Positions 1 to 7,552 of a stretch of DNA of 27,958 bases are shown here, piece after piece. The DNA lies in contig UQNA01000035.1 in the NCBI GenBank assembly GCA_900542195.1, positions 1-27,958 on the forward strand. Reading direction: 5' to 3'. Numbering within the stretch: position 1 is the stretch's first letter; every line of letters starts with the position of its first letter. The notes beneath the pieces were generated by a model. It made no database searches and was not told the DNA's origin. It saw only the letters and a program-made list of their open reading frames with translations. Source of the stretch: an uncultured Sutterella sp. GTDB lineage: Bacteria; Pseudomonadota; Gammaproteobacteria; Burkholderiales; Burkholderiaceae_F. The translations under genes and the position numbers were made by a program.

Positions 1-493
1 TGTTAACATTCATTTTGGCTTCTTGAATTTTGCCATCTTTAATAGGTTTTAAATGTTCTTGATGGTGTTTGGGATTAAAATAATAACAATAGTAGTCATA
101 AGCATGATATTGATTGGTAAGCTGATGAATCCCAGAGTCTTTAAGTTTCCCTTTTGTAATACGGGAAAAGTTAAAGTCAGATGAAGAAGGAGTCTCTGTT
201 GTTTCCGGAAGCTCACAGATACTCCATAAAGGAATATCAAAAATCTGCGCAAGTGCGACAAGCTCTGGAAGTTTTACTTCTCTGTCGGATTCACCATCGA
301 GCATAGCGCGTATTTTACTGGGTGAGGTTTTGATATTAAACCGTTGAAACATCATATCTGCGATACCGGAATAATTTAAAGTCTGTTCCCCGAGAGCCCG
401 TTCAAAATCTCTCTTCCATTTAAATAATCGTTTCTTTACAAGGGAATTATAATCTTGATTTCCGTTTGAATTATCTGAAGATTTAGAGTTCAT
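1..493 (-). CDS. XRE-like helix-turn-helix regulator, 3' end cut by window edge
   Basis: The reading frame stays open from an ATG at 493 to the window edge, giving the first 164 residues and no stop. The start is preceded by a strong ribosome site (GGGAGG, about 7 nt before the ATG). Residues about 38-85 resemble an XRE/Cro-type HTH: a segment around NYSGIADMMFQRF, then SPSKIRAMLDGE, then LPELVALAQIFDIPLWSI. This matches the pattern of 'active helix, recognition helix, cytoplasmic-regulator tail' seen in this superfamily. The part after residue 95 is polar and rich in Tyr and His, and I do not recognise it. The gene is divergent from the DUF554 gene at 774 and has its own sigma70-like promoter. 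Function beyond DNA binding is unknown; it could be a chromosomal regulator or belong to an accessory element lying left of the window. Confidence 0.7.
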   Translation of the reverse strand, partial: MNSKSSDNSNGNQDYNSLVKKRLFKWKRDFERALGEQTLNYSGIADMMFQRFNIKTSPSKIRAMLDGESDREVKLPELVALAQIFDIPLWSICELPETTETPSSSDFNFSRITKGKLKDSGIHQLTNQYHAYDYYCYYFNPKHHQEHLKPIKDGKIQEAKMNVN

Positions 494-540
494 AAAAGTT
501 CCTCCCAATAATAAAAATTTAAAGAAGTATAACTATTTTC

Positions 541-569
541 ATCATATCATTGGTACGACAGGAGTTCAA
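541..569 (-). promoter_or_regulatory. sigma70-like promoter of the XRE-like gene
   Basis: Read on the minus strand: TTGAAC, a 17-base spacer, then TATGAT (-10, five of six consensus bases). The predicted start near 534 would leave a 5' UTR of about 40 bases containing the GGGAGG ribosome site. Spacing and match are good, but this is sequence inspection only. Confidence 0.55.
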
Positions 570-773
570 TGCGAAAAAATGCCAAAAATGAATCATATTA
601 TATTAAAAATAAAAAATAGTATTAATCTAGTTTAGAAATTTGCAAATTATTTATTGTTGTTCTTTTAAATTTATATATTAACTATATATCAACATATCGT
701 AATTACTTATCGGTTTGAATCTTATTTATAAAAGTAATTTTCTATAATTATTGAAACTCAATTCTCAAAAAAA

Positions 774-1499
774 ATGTTCGGACTTGGTACTATTCTTAAT
801 GTTTTTGCCATTGTTTGTGGCGGCGTGCTTGGTACATTTTTCGGAAAGCATTTATCAAAAGAAAATCAAAATGCTCTGATTTCTGCATGCGGACTTTGTA
901 CTCTTTTTATAGGAATTGCCGGCTGCCTTGAACAAATGCTGAAGGTAGAAGGAACTCACCTTTCCTCCTCCGGCTTTATGGTGATTATTCTGAGTTACGC
1001 TATTGGAACGTTAATCGGAACGATTGCCAAACTCGAAGAAAAAATTGAGAAATTCGGAGAGTTTCTGAAAGCCAAAGCCAACAGACAAAACGACAATAAC
1101 TTCATTACTGCTTTTGTTGTCTCTTCCTTGACGGTTTGTATTGGTGCAATGGCGGTCGTTGGCGCAATTCAAGACGGAATTAATCAAGACATATCCATCT
1201 TACTGGCCAAATCGGTATTAGATTTCGTCATTATTTTAATTTTAACTGCGTCTCTCGGCATTGGCTGTGCCTTCTCAGCAATTCCTGTAGGAATTTTTCA
1301 AGGCTCTATCACGCTTCTTGCAGTCTTTATTGAACCGGTATTGACTTCCAAGGCGCTTGATTACTTATCTATGACCGGATCTATTTTGATTTTTTGCGTT
1401 GGAGTGAATCTAATTTTTGGTAAAAAGTTCCAAGTTGCCAATATGCTTCCCGTTCTTCTAGTGGCCGTCCTTTTTGCCTATCTTCCGTGGTTTAATTAA
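774..1499 (+). CDS. DUF554 family membrane protein (YqgA-like)
   Basis: A 241-residue, strongly hydrophobic protein. It begins with a glycine-rich helix (GLGTILNVFAIVCGGVLG), has a conserved-looking CGLCTLFIGIAGC stretch near residues 39-51, and has about six or seven membrane segments in total. A charged loop (KLEEKIEKFGEFLKAKANR) lies near residues 86-104. These features and the length match the DUF554/YqgA family of inner-membrane proteins of unknown function, and family membership is fairly secure. There is no clear ribosome site before the ATG; the leader is A-rich. The last 8 bases overlap the 3' end of the convergent DMT gene. Confidence 0.8.
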   Translation: MFGLGTILNVFAIVCGGVLGTFFGKHLSKENQNALISACGLCTLFIGIAGCLEQMLKVEGTHLSSSGFMVIILSYAIGTLIGTIAKLEEKIEKFGEFLKAKANRQNDNNFITAFVVSSLTVCIGAMAVVGAIQDGINQDISILLAKSVLDFVIILILTASLGIGCAFSAIPVGIFQGSITLLAVFIEPVLTSKALDYLSMTGSILIFCVGVNLIFGKKFQVANMLPVLLVAVLFAYLPWFN

Positions 1500-2400
1500 T
1501 TTGTTTTGTCGGCTTAGCTTTCTTGGGCCAAGCTAGAATAATCATGTTAGCGACAATGGCCGTTCCGCCGATAAGTTCATAAGTGTTAAAAGACGAATTC
1601 AAGAAAACAACGGATAAGAGAACTGCTGAGAAGGGTTCAAAGGAGCCGAGGATTGCAGAAATGGAAGGAAGAACAAATTCCGTACTCTTTAGATAACACC
1701 AGAAAGCCGCTACAGTGCCGAAAAGAACGATCTGGGCATAAGCAAGAATGGCTGGAATTGTCCACTGTGCATTATCATTGAACGGGGAGGTAAAACACAT
1801 CGCAATTAAACCTCCGATTAGCATTCCCCAGCCAACAACAAAAGAAACCCCTGCTCTTTCAATGACTTGTTTTGGCTGAACAGTACAAAAGGCACCGAAC
1901 GCTGCAGATGCTAAGCCCCAAAGCGCACCTGCCCAGGACAAATCAAAAATTTTAAAATTCCCTTTAGAAACAAGAAGAAAGACACCTATCAATGCTAATG
2001 CCAAGCAGATAATTTCTTTGAGGCTCGGTTTTCTTCCTTTTGTTAGAACAAAATAAAAAATAATAAATAGCGGGCCAAAGCCGACCATGATGGCAGCAGT
2101 TCCGGCATTACTTACGGAAATCGCTTTAAAGAATGTCCATTGAATTAAGAGGACCCCAATCCCGTACACAACAACATCTCTTAAGTTTCTAAAATCTTTA
2201 AAAGGAGCAAAAATATTGCTTTTAGTGGAAATTGCATAAAGCAATAAAAGGCAAATACCGGAGCCGAAAAGTCTAAGTGTAGTTAAGTCTGAGGAAACAA
2301 AACCACAGGAATTGAATAAGTATTGAGCGCAAACGGCCATAGAGCCCCAGCACCAGCCGGCAAAAGAAGCCAGAAGAACGCCTTTTAAAGAATTAGACAT
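1492..2400 (-). CDS. DMT superfamily (EamA) transporter
   Basis: I take the ATG at 2400 as the start, giving 302 residues. The frame extends 13 codons further to a TTG at 2439, but those residues (FFQTNTRLTKTI) are polar and precede the typical EamA opening KGVLLASFAGWCWGSMAV. Ten membrane segments can be drawn as two EamA halves, and the second half ends in the familiar pattern SILGSFEPFSAVLLSVVFLNSS ... GGTAIVANMIIL. Such proteins usually export or import small metabolites such as amino acids; the substrate cannot be read from sequence. It lies 60 bases downstream of the LysR gene on the same strand with no terminator between, so the two may be co-transcribed. No good ribosome site is visible at either start. 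Confidence 0.82.
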   Translation of the reverse strand: MSNSLKGVLLASFAGWCWGSMAVCAQYLFNSCGFVSSDLTTLRLFGSGICLLLLYAISTKSNIFAPFKDFRNLRDVVVYGIGVLLIQWTFFKAISVSNAGTAAIMVGFGPLFIIFYFVLTKGRKPSLKEIICLALALIGVFLLVSKGNFKIFDLSWAGALWGLASAAFGAFCTVQPKQVIERAGVSFVVGWGMLIGGLIAMCFTSPFNDNAQWTIPAILAYAQIVLFGTVAAFWCYLKSTEFVLPSISAILGSFEPFSAVLLSVVFLNSSFNTYELIGGTAIVANMIILAWPKKAKPTKQIN

Positions 2401-2460
2401 AATTGTTTTTGTTAATCTTGTATTAGTCTGAAAAAACAAATAATTACTGAAATTTGACGG

Positions 2461-3477
2461 TTATTGATTTAATTCTTTCCGCCATCCGAACGGAAGGTAA
2501 ATTCCAGGAAGATTCTCAGAAGGGATCTGCAGTCTTTTATACCAATAAATCCAGTGGTCTCGTCCGGGGCGTGTATACCAATCTCGAATCATTTCTATAA
2601 TATCTTGCACAATTCTTTCGTTTTTATTTTCTTTTCGGCAAGCAATAGAAATTGGCCAAGGAGGACGGTGCCAACCCGTCAAAATCGGAAAAACTTCTTC
2701 AGACTCAAGCTCTTCATCAACGAAGCTTGCTCCGATGTCGATTGCAATGCCCTCGCCTTGGATCAGCATTCTTTTACAGACAGAGGCATCGCCAAGAAAG
2801 ACCTGAGAGTAAGAACTTAAGTCAATACTGTGCTGGCCGTTTTCAAGAATTGGATAGTAAGAGCCGTTGGACATCTGTCTCATGAGAATAGTGTGATTTT
2901 TCAGCTCTTCAATGTCTTTTGGGATACCAAATCTTTTCTCATATTTTTTCGACACCATAGGAAAAGTAAATTGATATCCGCTTGGAACCCAAAACAGTTC
3001 TTCATGCTTTGGCCGATACCCGAACCAAGCAATGTCGGCGGTTCCATTGAGTAAACCTGTCTCCCCGCAATCCGATGTAAATTGGAGCTGAAGGTTCGGA
3101 TACTTTGTCCTGCAAATATGGGTCAAGGAATTAATGAATTTGGTGCCGTCTGAATTAACCGGAAAACTGACGGTTAAAGAGTATTCCAAATTTTTTCTAA
3201 CGCCTGTTCCCTTAATAAATTCTGGACTGCTGATAAATTTCCAATTGCACAGAAGTCGTTGAACGTAGGGCATGAGCTTCTTCACTTCCCATGTTAAGAG
3301 AGCCGGTTTTTTCGAGCGATCTAGGATGGTATACCCAAGTTCCTCTTCTAACTGATTTATTAGTTTCGAAGCTCTGGACAAAGGAATGTCTAGAGATTTT
3401 GCGGCATCAGTCAAATTACCGGTTTTATTGATTTCCGATAACAGTTGCCAAACTTTTAAGTTCTCTTTTACATTCAC
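2461..3477 (-). CDS. LysR-type transcriptional regulator
   Basis: The N-terminal winged HTH is clear: a scanning segment KVWQLLSEINKTGNLTDAAKSL, then IPLSRASKLINQLEEELGYTILDRS, the usual LysR start. A substrate-binding-like domain follows with SVSFPVNSDGTKFINSL and ADIAWFGYRP. I choose the GTG at 3477 because GGGGG lies about 6 bases upstream; a TTG at 3501 would add eight residues but has no ribosome site. That gives 338 residues, longer than the usual 290-310, owing to a Trp/Tyr-rich C-terminal extension (RDHWIYWYKRLQIP). It lies next to iadA-yjiG-yjiH, as the LysR gene yjiE does in E. coli, but here on the same strand as iadA and separated from it by a terminator. A role controlling iadA or the DMT transporter is inference. 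Confidence 0.85.
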   Translation of the reverse strand: MNVKENLKVWQLLSEINKTGNLTDAAKSLDIPLSRASKLINQLEEELGYTILDRSKKPALLTWEVKKLMPYVQRLLCNWKFISSPEFIKGTGVRKNLEYSLTVSFPVNSDGTKFINSLTHICRTKYPNLQLQFTSDCGETGLLNGTADIAWFGYRPKHEELFWVPSGYQFTFPMVSKKYEKRFGIPKDIEELKNHTILMRQMSNGSYYPILENGQHSIDLSSYSQVFLGDASVCKRMLIQGEGIAIDIGASFVDEELESEEVFPILTGWHRPPWPISIACRKENKNERIVQDIIEMIRDWYTRPGRDHWIYWYKRLQIPSENLPGIYLPFGWRKELNQ

Positions 3478-3503
3478 TTCTGCCCCCAACGTTAACCGCA
3501 ATT

Positions 3504-3533
3504 ATAAAAAAACGGACCCCGAAGGATCCGTTT
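3504..3533 (-). terminator. intrinsic terminator of the yjiH-yjiG-iadA operon
   Basis: On the minus strand, a 10-bp stem AAACGGATCC / GGGTCCGTTT (one G-T wobble) closes a TTCG tetraloop and is followed by a run of seven or eight T. It lies 20 bases past the iadA stop and just before the LysR start, so it separates the two units. Confidence 0.85.
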
Positions 3534-3553
3534 AGCAATTAACTCAAAGAGCT

Positions 3554-4699
3554 CTAGACTTCAAAAGTACCTTTGACGATAACCTTGGAGTCTTTCATGA
3601 CTTGTCTGCCTTTCATGAACAGATGAACCGGTTGGTGTTCAGCGTTCATAACAAGCAAGTCTGCATCTTTACCTGCTTCCAAAGTTCCTTTGTTTTCTAA
3701 GCAAAGGGCTGTAGCAATTGTTCTTGTCAGAGGCAAGAGTGCCTTTTCAAGACCAATCTTCTTAGCTAACTTCTGGAGGATAAGCAAGTTGTCAGATACC
3801 TTGCAAACTGCCAAGCCAACCATTTCACCCTTTTCATCAAATCTTGGCATGGAGCCATGACCGTCAGAAGAGAAAGTGATTCGATCGATTGGAGCGCCGT
3901 TTTCGAGAGCCATTACAAAAGCGTCAGAGGCATCGCCCATGTAATTTCCGCCGCTGGTAGTGATATCAATATATCCGCCGGCTTTGGTAAATTCAATGGC
4001 TTGTTCGAAAACAACCTTATGGCGACCTACGTGTGTCGGACGAATATGCTTGATAGGCATGCCCATCTTTACACATTCCATAAATGCCGGGAATGCGATT
4101 GGCAGATCTCCTAAGTGTACATGCAAGTAAGAATCGTGACCGCAAATCATGCCGCCTACTCGGCAATCAGAAAGAACACGAAGAACTTCTTGAGTAGTTG
4201 GGAATGAGCAGCGATGGTCTCCCATTGCAATCTTCACACCCAAGCATTCCGGAATTGTCAGAAGATCCTTACGAACATCACCAGTAACGGTTGTCGGAGG
4301 ATAGCGATAGTTTGAGGTCCACATCCAGCCAGAAGCACCTTCCTTTGTTAAGGCTCTTACTTTAGCCATAAGGGCTTCGATAGGACGAGTTTCGCTGTCG
4401 GTACCAGAAACACCGACAAAGGATGTAATACCCGCTTCAACTAATTCAGAAAAGTTGAGTTCAGGTGCACGAGTGACTGTGCCGCCTTCCCCGCCGCCTC
4501 CGGTGACGTGGATATGCTGGTCAATCAAACCTGGGGTAACAATCGCACCTTCTAAATCAACTTCTTCAAGTCCCGGTACTTTGGCATCAATATGATCATC
4601 GATAGCGATAATCTTTTGTCCAACTACCAGGATGTCTTTACGACCTAAGTGTTCTGGTGCGTAAACTTCTGCGTTTCTAAACAAATATCCGGTTGGCAT
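3554..4699 (-). CDS. iadA: isoaspartyl dipeptidase (beta-aspartyl peptidase)
   Basis: A cytoplasmic amidohydrolase-superfamily zinc enzyme that hydrolyses beta-aspartyl dipeptides left by degradation of proteins with isomerised Asp/Asn. It has 381 residues, close to the E. coli length of about 390. The full ligand set is visible: HIH at residues 62-64 within PGLIDQHIHVTGGGG, the carbamylated lysine K156 in GVKIAMGDHR, H195 in HVHLGD, H223 in RPTHVGRH and the catalytic D279 in SSDGHGS. These are offset by a constant 6-7 residues from the known E. coli ligands (68, 70, 162, 201, 230, 285). The ATG has a TAGGAG ribosome site. It is the last gene of a minus-strand unit with yjiH and yjiG (13-base gap to yjiG) and is followed by a strong terminator. 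Confidence 0.95.
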   Translation of the reverse strand: MPTGYLFRNAEVYAPEHLGRKDILVVGQKIIAIDDHIDAKVPGLEEVDLEGAIVTPGLIDQHIHVTGGGGEGGTVTRAPELNFSELVEAGITSFVGVSGTDSETRPIEALMAKVRALTKEGASGWMWTSNYRYPPTTVTGDVRKDLLTIPECLGVKIAMGDHRCSFPTTQEVLRVLSDCRVGGMICGHDSYLHVHLGDLPIAFPAFMECVKMGMPIKHIRPTHVGRHKVVFEQAIEFTKAGGYIDITTSGGNYMGDASDAFVMALENGAPIDRITFSSDGHGSMPRFDEKGEMVGLAVCKVSDNLLILQKLAKKIGLEKALLPLTRTIATALCLENKGTLEAGKDADLLVMNAEHQPVHLFMKGRQVMKDSKVIVKGTFEV

Positions 4700-4712
4700 T
4701 CAAGACTCCTAA

Positions 4713-5189
4713 TTATGAACCGAGAACGAAAATGTTCATGATCCAAAGAGAGCAAATGGCGATGATCGGAGGAACAGCCATGATCTTGAGCATGTCAGCA
4801 CCCTTGATGCCGATAACGCCAAGGCAGCGGCCCATGTACTGAACCTGAGAACCCATCAAATAAATAGCTGGGATGCAGATTGCGAGTTCTTGACCGTTGA
4901 TAGCGCCCTTATCGAACAAAGCAACAGCAACGCCGACGCCGCCGCCCATGGACATCCATCCGCCAAGCAAAATGGTTGCAGCTTCACCAGGAAGACCAAA
5001 GATACCCATGATTGGTCCGAGGCCTGTACCGATTAAAGCGAGGAGACCGGACACGTCCAAGATACGAATGATAACGAAAGCCATCAAAACGTTCGGAATT
5101 GTGGAGTGTGTGGCAATGTTCCAGCCTTGAATAGCACCGTTAACGAAAACGTCGGTGACCATTGGTTTAGAGTTTGGACTACTAGACAT
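4713..5189 (-). CDS. yjiG: YjiG-like gate-domain (SpmB-type) membrane protein
   Basis: A 158-residue hydrophobic protein with the nucleoside-recognition/gate domain pattern. A first long helix contains PNVLMAFVIIRILDVSGLLALIGTG, followed by GLPGEAATILLGGWMSMGGGVG and PAIYLMGSQVQYMGRCLG. The size agrees with E. coli YjiG (about 150 residues). It works presumably as the partner of YjiH in a two-component membrane complex, since the two gate domains are always neighbours in this locus. The function is not experimentally known to me; the link to iadA suggests transport of isoaspartyl peptides or their products, which is inference. Gaps to iadA (13 bases) and yjiH (14 bases) indicate one operon. 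The start has a GGAGAGA ribosome site. Confidence 0.88.
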   Translation of the reverse strand: MSSSPNSKPMVTDVFVNGAIQGWNIATHSTIPNVLMAFVIIRILDVSGLLALIGTGLGPIMGIFGLPGEAATILLGGWMSMGGGVGVAVALFDKGAINGQELAICIPAIYLMGSQVQYMGRCLGVIGIKGADMLKIMAVPPIIAICSLWIMNIFVLGS

Positions 5190-5203
5190 TATCTCTCTCC
5201 TTC

Positions 5204-5914
5204 TTATTTCTTAGAACGTAATTGGATCAAACGCATGAGGTTGGCACCACATACCTTACCAACGAGAAGAACGCCTAAGCAAACGCCCAAGCTTACTGGT
5301 ACTGCAGGTTTGCCATCAGCGGCTACTAATGTGAAAAGAACTGCGCCGGATGAGAAGAAGTTTGTAATACAAGCATCAGCGGTCATCTGGAAAGCAGCAA
5401 AGTTATTGATTTCTCTATCAGTAAGAACGTTGTCGTCCTTTAACTGACGTGTCAAAGCGGCGCCGCCGTCAGTAGATTGAAGAGAAGCAATAAGAGCCAA
5501 GCCGGCGGCTCCCGGAACACCAATCAATGGTCTGAGGATCGGAGTAAGTAATTGACGGCAAGCCTTCAAAGCACCAAAGTGATCGAAAATGGTGATCATG
5601 GCAAGGGCGAACATAACTGTTGGGACCAATGTTAAAGCGAACATGAAGCCGTCAATAGCACCGGAACCGCCTTTACCACGGAAGTTAGCCATGGCAGTGT
5701 GAATACCGTCAGCGTTTTGAGAAACGCCGGATACCAACTTACCAAAGCCGCCATTCAATGTAGTGAAGTCAAAGATACCCCACCAATGAGTAGATGCGCA
5801 AACACCTGAGAAGAAGACAATAGCGATTGCAAGAGAGATGTAATTACCGATGGTAACCTTCTCACTTCTCCAGCCGTCCATTTCAGGTTTTGGAGTATTA
5901 GCAGTTGAAGCCAT
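5204..5914 (-). CDS. yjiH: YjiH-like gate-domain (SpmA-type) membrane protein
   Basis: A 236-residue membrane protein and the first gene of the yjiH-yjiG-iadA unit. The N-terminus has one helix (GNYISLAIAIVFFSGVCASTHWWG); the gate domain follows with FALTLVPTVMFALAMITIFDHFG, PLIGVPGAAGLALIASLQSTDGGAAL and MTADACITNFFSSGAVLFTLV. The motif SLQSTDGGAAL is typical of the SpmA/YjiH half of the gate proteins. Length is close to E. coli YjiH (about 227). The ribosome site is AGGA, about 7 bases before the ATG. The promoter must lie in the AT-rich region above 5914, where I could not place a convincing -35/-10 pair on this strand. Confidence 0.88.
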   Translation of the reverse strand: MASTANTPKPEMDGWRSEKVTIGNYISLAIAIVFFSGVCASTHWWGIFDFTTLNGGFGKLVSGVSQNADGIHTAMANFRGKGGSGAIDGFMFALTLVPTVMFALAMITIFDHFGALKACRQLLTPILRPLIGVPGAAGLALIASLQSTDGGAALTRQLKDDNVLTDREINNFAAFQMTADACITNFFSSGAVLFTLVAADGKPAVPVSLGVCLGVLLVGKVCGANLMRLIQLRSKK

Positions 5915-6368
5915 ATCAATTCCTGTTAAAAGTAGAGATGAAAAATAGAAGGACTTATTTATATGTGTAATGGAAGAGCCGCAGAATGCGATCTATAAGC
6001 CCCCCTTACCGATAGCAAAAAATGCTAACAAGTGAATTATGTAAGTTTTAATTCTTATTATCTATTCAGGTTTTATCTAATAGCATGAGAATTAAAAATT
6101 TAAATGTTGAAAGATATATACATATCATTCAAAATAAAAAATCACCTTATAAAATAAATAGATAGAAAATATTTTGTTTTTCTTAGAGTATTTTATATCT
6201 CCATAGTATTAAGCAAATACCCTATAAAAAATTATGAAACTTTCTATTTGGAGAAGTCTTGATAAGGGTTGTTTCTTGCGATTTTTCAGATAGTAAAAGT
6301 AGTTTTTATCGTACACAAAGAAAAAATCTAGGCACTTTTTCTTCCTTTGTCATGAAAGAACTTACCTG

Positions 6369-6395
6369 ATTGCTTCTAAATATTTAGAAAGCAAT
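6369..6395. repeat. 27-bp near-perfect palindrome upstream of promoter
   Basis: Reads ATTGCTT-CTAAATATTTAG-A-AAGCAAT: both 7-base arms are perfect, and the inner CTAAATATTTAG is itself a palindrome, with one unpaired A. It ends 28 bases before the -35 box at 6423, a position suited to an activator or repressor site. There is no T run, so it is unlikely to be a terminator. Confidence 0.5.
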
Positions 6396-6422
6396 ATATA
6401 GAATGAAAACCAGAGTGGTGAT

Positions 6423-6451
6423 TTGCCAGATTGTAAGCTCTGCACTATTAT
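6423..6451 (+). promoter_or_regulatory. strong sigma70-like promoter
   Basis: TTGCCA, a 17-base spacer and TATTAT, followed 30 bases later by the TAGGAG ribosome site of the 120-aa protein. The predicted start near 6458 gives a 35-base leader. It is the best promoter match on the plus strand of the window. Confidence 0.65.
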
Positions 6452-6493
6452 CCTTGTTCTCACTAATCCTGATTATTAAATAGGAGACTAAAA

Positions 6494-6856
6494 ATGGGCA
6501 GACCTTCTGCAGATTATTTCAAAGTCGAAGTTCCAGAAGAACAAAAAAACAGAGTGCTTAAGCCGGGCGATGTTTCTTTAAGAACAATTGAAAGAGTTAA
6601 CGGAGTATTCCAAGTTACATTCGCCTGGTGCGATATGGTTGGAGTCGTTCATGAAAAAGCTTTCAACCGCGGCGACATCTTCACTAACTTTGATTCTGTA
6701 CTGAAGACATTCACAGAAACCGGTCTTCCGTTTAACTTGAATGCTAAGAAAGAATTTCATGAAAAGCTTTGCCAATTAGCTACTTTCTTAGTAAAGACAG
6801 AAGCTCCCGCTGCTCAGGAACAGAAATCTGAAGCACCTGCAGCTGAACAAAAATAA
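6494..6856 (+). CDS. hypothetical protein with acidic EAPAA-repeat tail
   Basis: A 120-residue protein I do not recognise. The start ATG has a TAGGAG ribosome site 7 bases upstream. There is no signal peptide and no membrane segment, so it is probably cytoplasmic. Residues 1-100 look like a folded domain with alternating charged and hydrophobic residues (IERVNGVFQVTFAWCDMVGVVHEKAF, then GDIFTNFDSVLKTFTETG). The last 20 residues are an Ala/Pro/Glu/Lys tail made of two near-copies of (T/S)EAPAA(Q)EQK, the kind of flexible tail found in abundant lineage-specific proteins. It has a strong promoter and its own terminator, so it is a single-gene transcript. Clean codon use and signals suggest it is real and well expressed. 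Function unknown. Confidence 0.8.
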   Translation: MGRPSADYFKVEVPEEQKNRVLKPGDVSLRTIERVNGVFQVTFAWCDMVGVVHEKAFNRGDIFTNFDSVLKTFTETGLPFNLNAKKEFHEKLCQLATFLVKTEAPAAQEQKSEAPAAEQK

Positions 6857-6885
6857 TTTCTGCTCAGATTAACGGAATTTTCTTC

Positions 6886-6921
6886 AAAAGGCCAATCACT
6901 TTTCATCGTGCTTGGCCTTTT
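6886..6921 (+). terminator. intrinsic terminator after the 120-aa protein
   Basis: Perfect 10-bp arms AAAAGGCCAA / TTGGCCTTTT (6886-6895 and 6912-6921), with a 16-base loop that can pair further through CAC/GTG. The TTTT is in the stem base and the following bases are TCTG, so strength is moderate. The symmetric A/T flanks would also work on the other strand. Confidence 0.7.
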
Positions 6922-6938
6922 CTGCTGTTCTTCCCGAT

Positions 6939-6944
6939 TATAAT
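6939..6944 (+). promoter_or_regulatory. TATAAT -10 box immediately before an ATG (possible leaderless start)
   Basis: A perfect TATAAT ends 6 bases before the ATG at 6951, so initiation would fall on or next to the start codon. No ribosome site exists before this ATG. There is no good -35; the terminator stem of the previous gene occupies that region. The same arrangement recurs at 16054. Confidence 0.45.
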
Positions 6945-6950
6945 TTCCGA

Positions 6951-7469
6951 ATGCATGAAGTTTTGTCAAAAAGTTACCGGCAGAAAGTATTACACACCGC
7001 AAGGTTAGTTATTCTCTCCTTGCTCTTTTTGTTTCAGGCCGGTTGTTCTATTTTTAATTCTTCCACCATTTCCGGTTATGCGCCGGTAGAGTACGACGGT
7101 ACTCCCGGATCAAATGTACTCGAGACAGCAATGTCGCAAATCGGAAAAAAATATTCTTACGGCAAAGCTTCTCCTTCTCAAGGATTTGACTGTTCTGGCC
7201 TTATTTACTGGGCTTATCAGTCTCACGGCATCACTGTCCCAAGACGTACCCAAGATCAATCAAAAGCGGGAATAAAAATAAAAAGAGCCGACGCGAAATT
7301 GGGAGATATAGTTGTATTTAAAATCGGAAGACGCCTCCATACCGGTCTCGTCGCTGATAAAGGCCGTTTTTTGCATGCGCCCTCTTCCGGCTCTCATGTT
7401 CGTTTGGAGTCAATGAATGGAGTCTTCTGGAAACCTCGGCTGGTTGGTTTCCGCCGCATTATTTATTAA
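6951..7469 (+). CDS. NlpC/P60 (C40) peptidoglycan hydrolase lipoprotein
   Basis: A 172-residue Spr/MepS-like cell-wall endopeptidase that should cut peptide stems of peptidoglycan from the periplasmic side of a membrane anchor. The N-terminus is a lipoprotein signal: basic residues, hydrophobic LVILSLLFLF, lipobox QAGC with the acylated C32. The NlpC/P60 domain spans about residues 54-172 with the catalytic triad C81 (GFDCSGLIYWAY), H130 (RRLHTGLV) and H142 (FLHAPSSG). The frame is open upstream to an ATG at 6912, but that lies in the terminator of the previous gene and would put 13 residues before the signal peptide, so 6951 is preferred. The next gene, ilvD, begins 83 bases later with its own ribosome site and is unrelated. 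Confidence 0.9.
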   Translation: MHEVLSKSYRQKVLHTARLVILSLLFLFQAGCSIFNSSTISGYAPVEYDGTPGSNVLETAMSQIGKKYSYGKASPSQGFDCSGLIYWAYQSHGITVPRRTQDQSKAGIKIKRADAKLGDIVVFKIGRRLHTGLVADKGRFLHAPSSGSHVRLESMNGVFWKPRLVGFRRIIY

Positions 7470-7552
7470 AAATATGATAATTTTTAGCTTTTTTGCATAA
7501 TTAGTTTGATATTTTTGAACTACTTAGCTGATACCTAACTCAAGGAAAAAAT

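Larger units (their letters stand above)
5915..6493. other. 579-bp AT-rich intergenic region
   Basis: Divergent control region between yjiH (minus) and the 120-aa protein (plus). It contains no open frame longer than about 20 codons with a ribosome site. Visible elements are a small inverted repeat TAGCA-AAAAA-TGCTA near 6013-6027, a longer imperfect palindrome at 6369-6395, and a strong plus-strand promoter at 6423-6451. The stretch 6100-6330 is very AT-rich and I see nothing else in it. Confidence 0.5.

Noticed and set aside
569..619. A 16-codon frame with a good AGGAG ribosome site in the XRE/DUF554 gap
   Set aside because: Too short and Lys/Asn-rich in AT-rich DNA; it also overlaps the minus-strand promoter, so chance is the simpler explanation.
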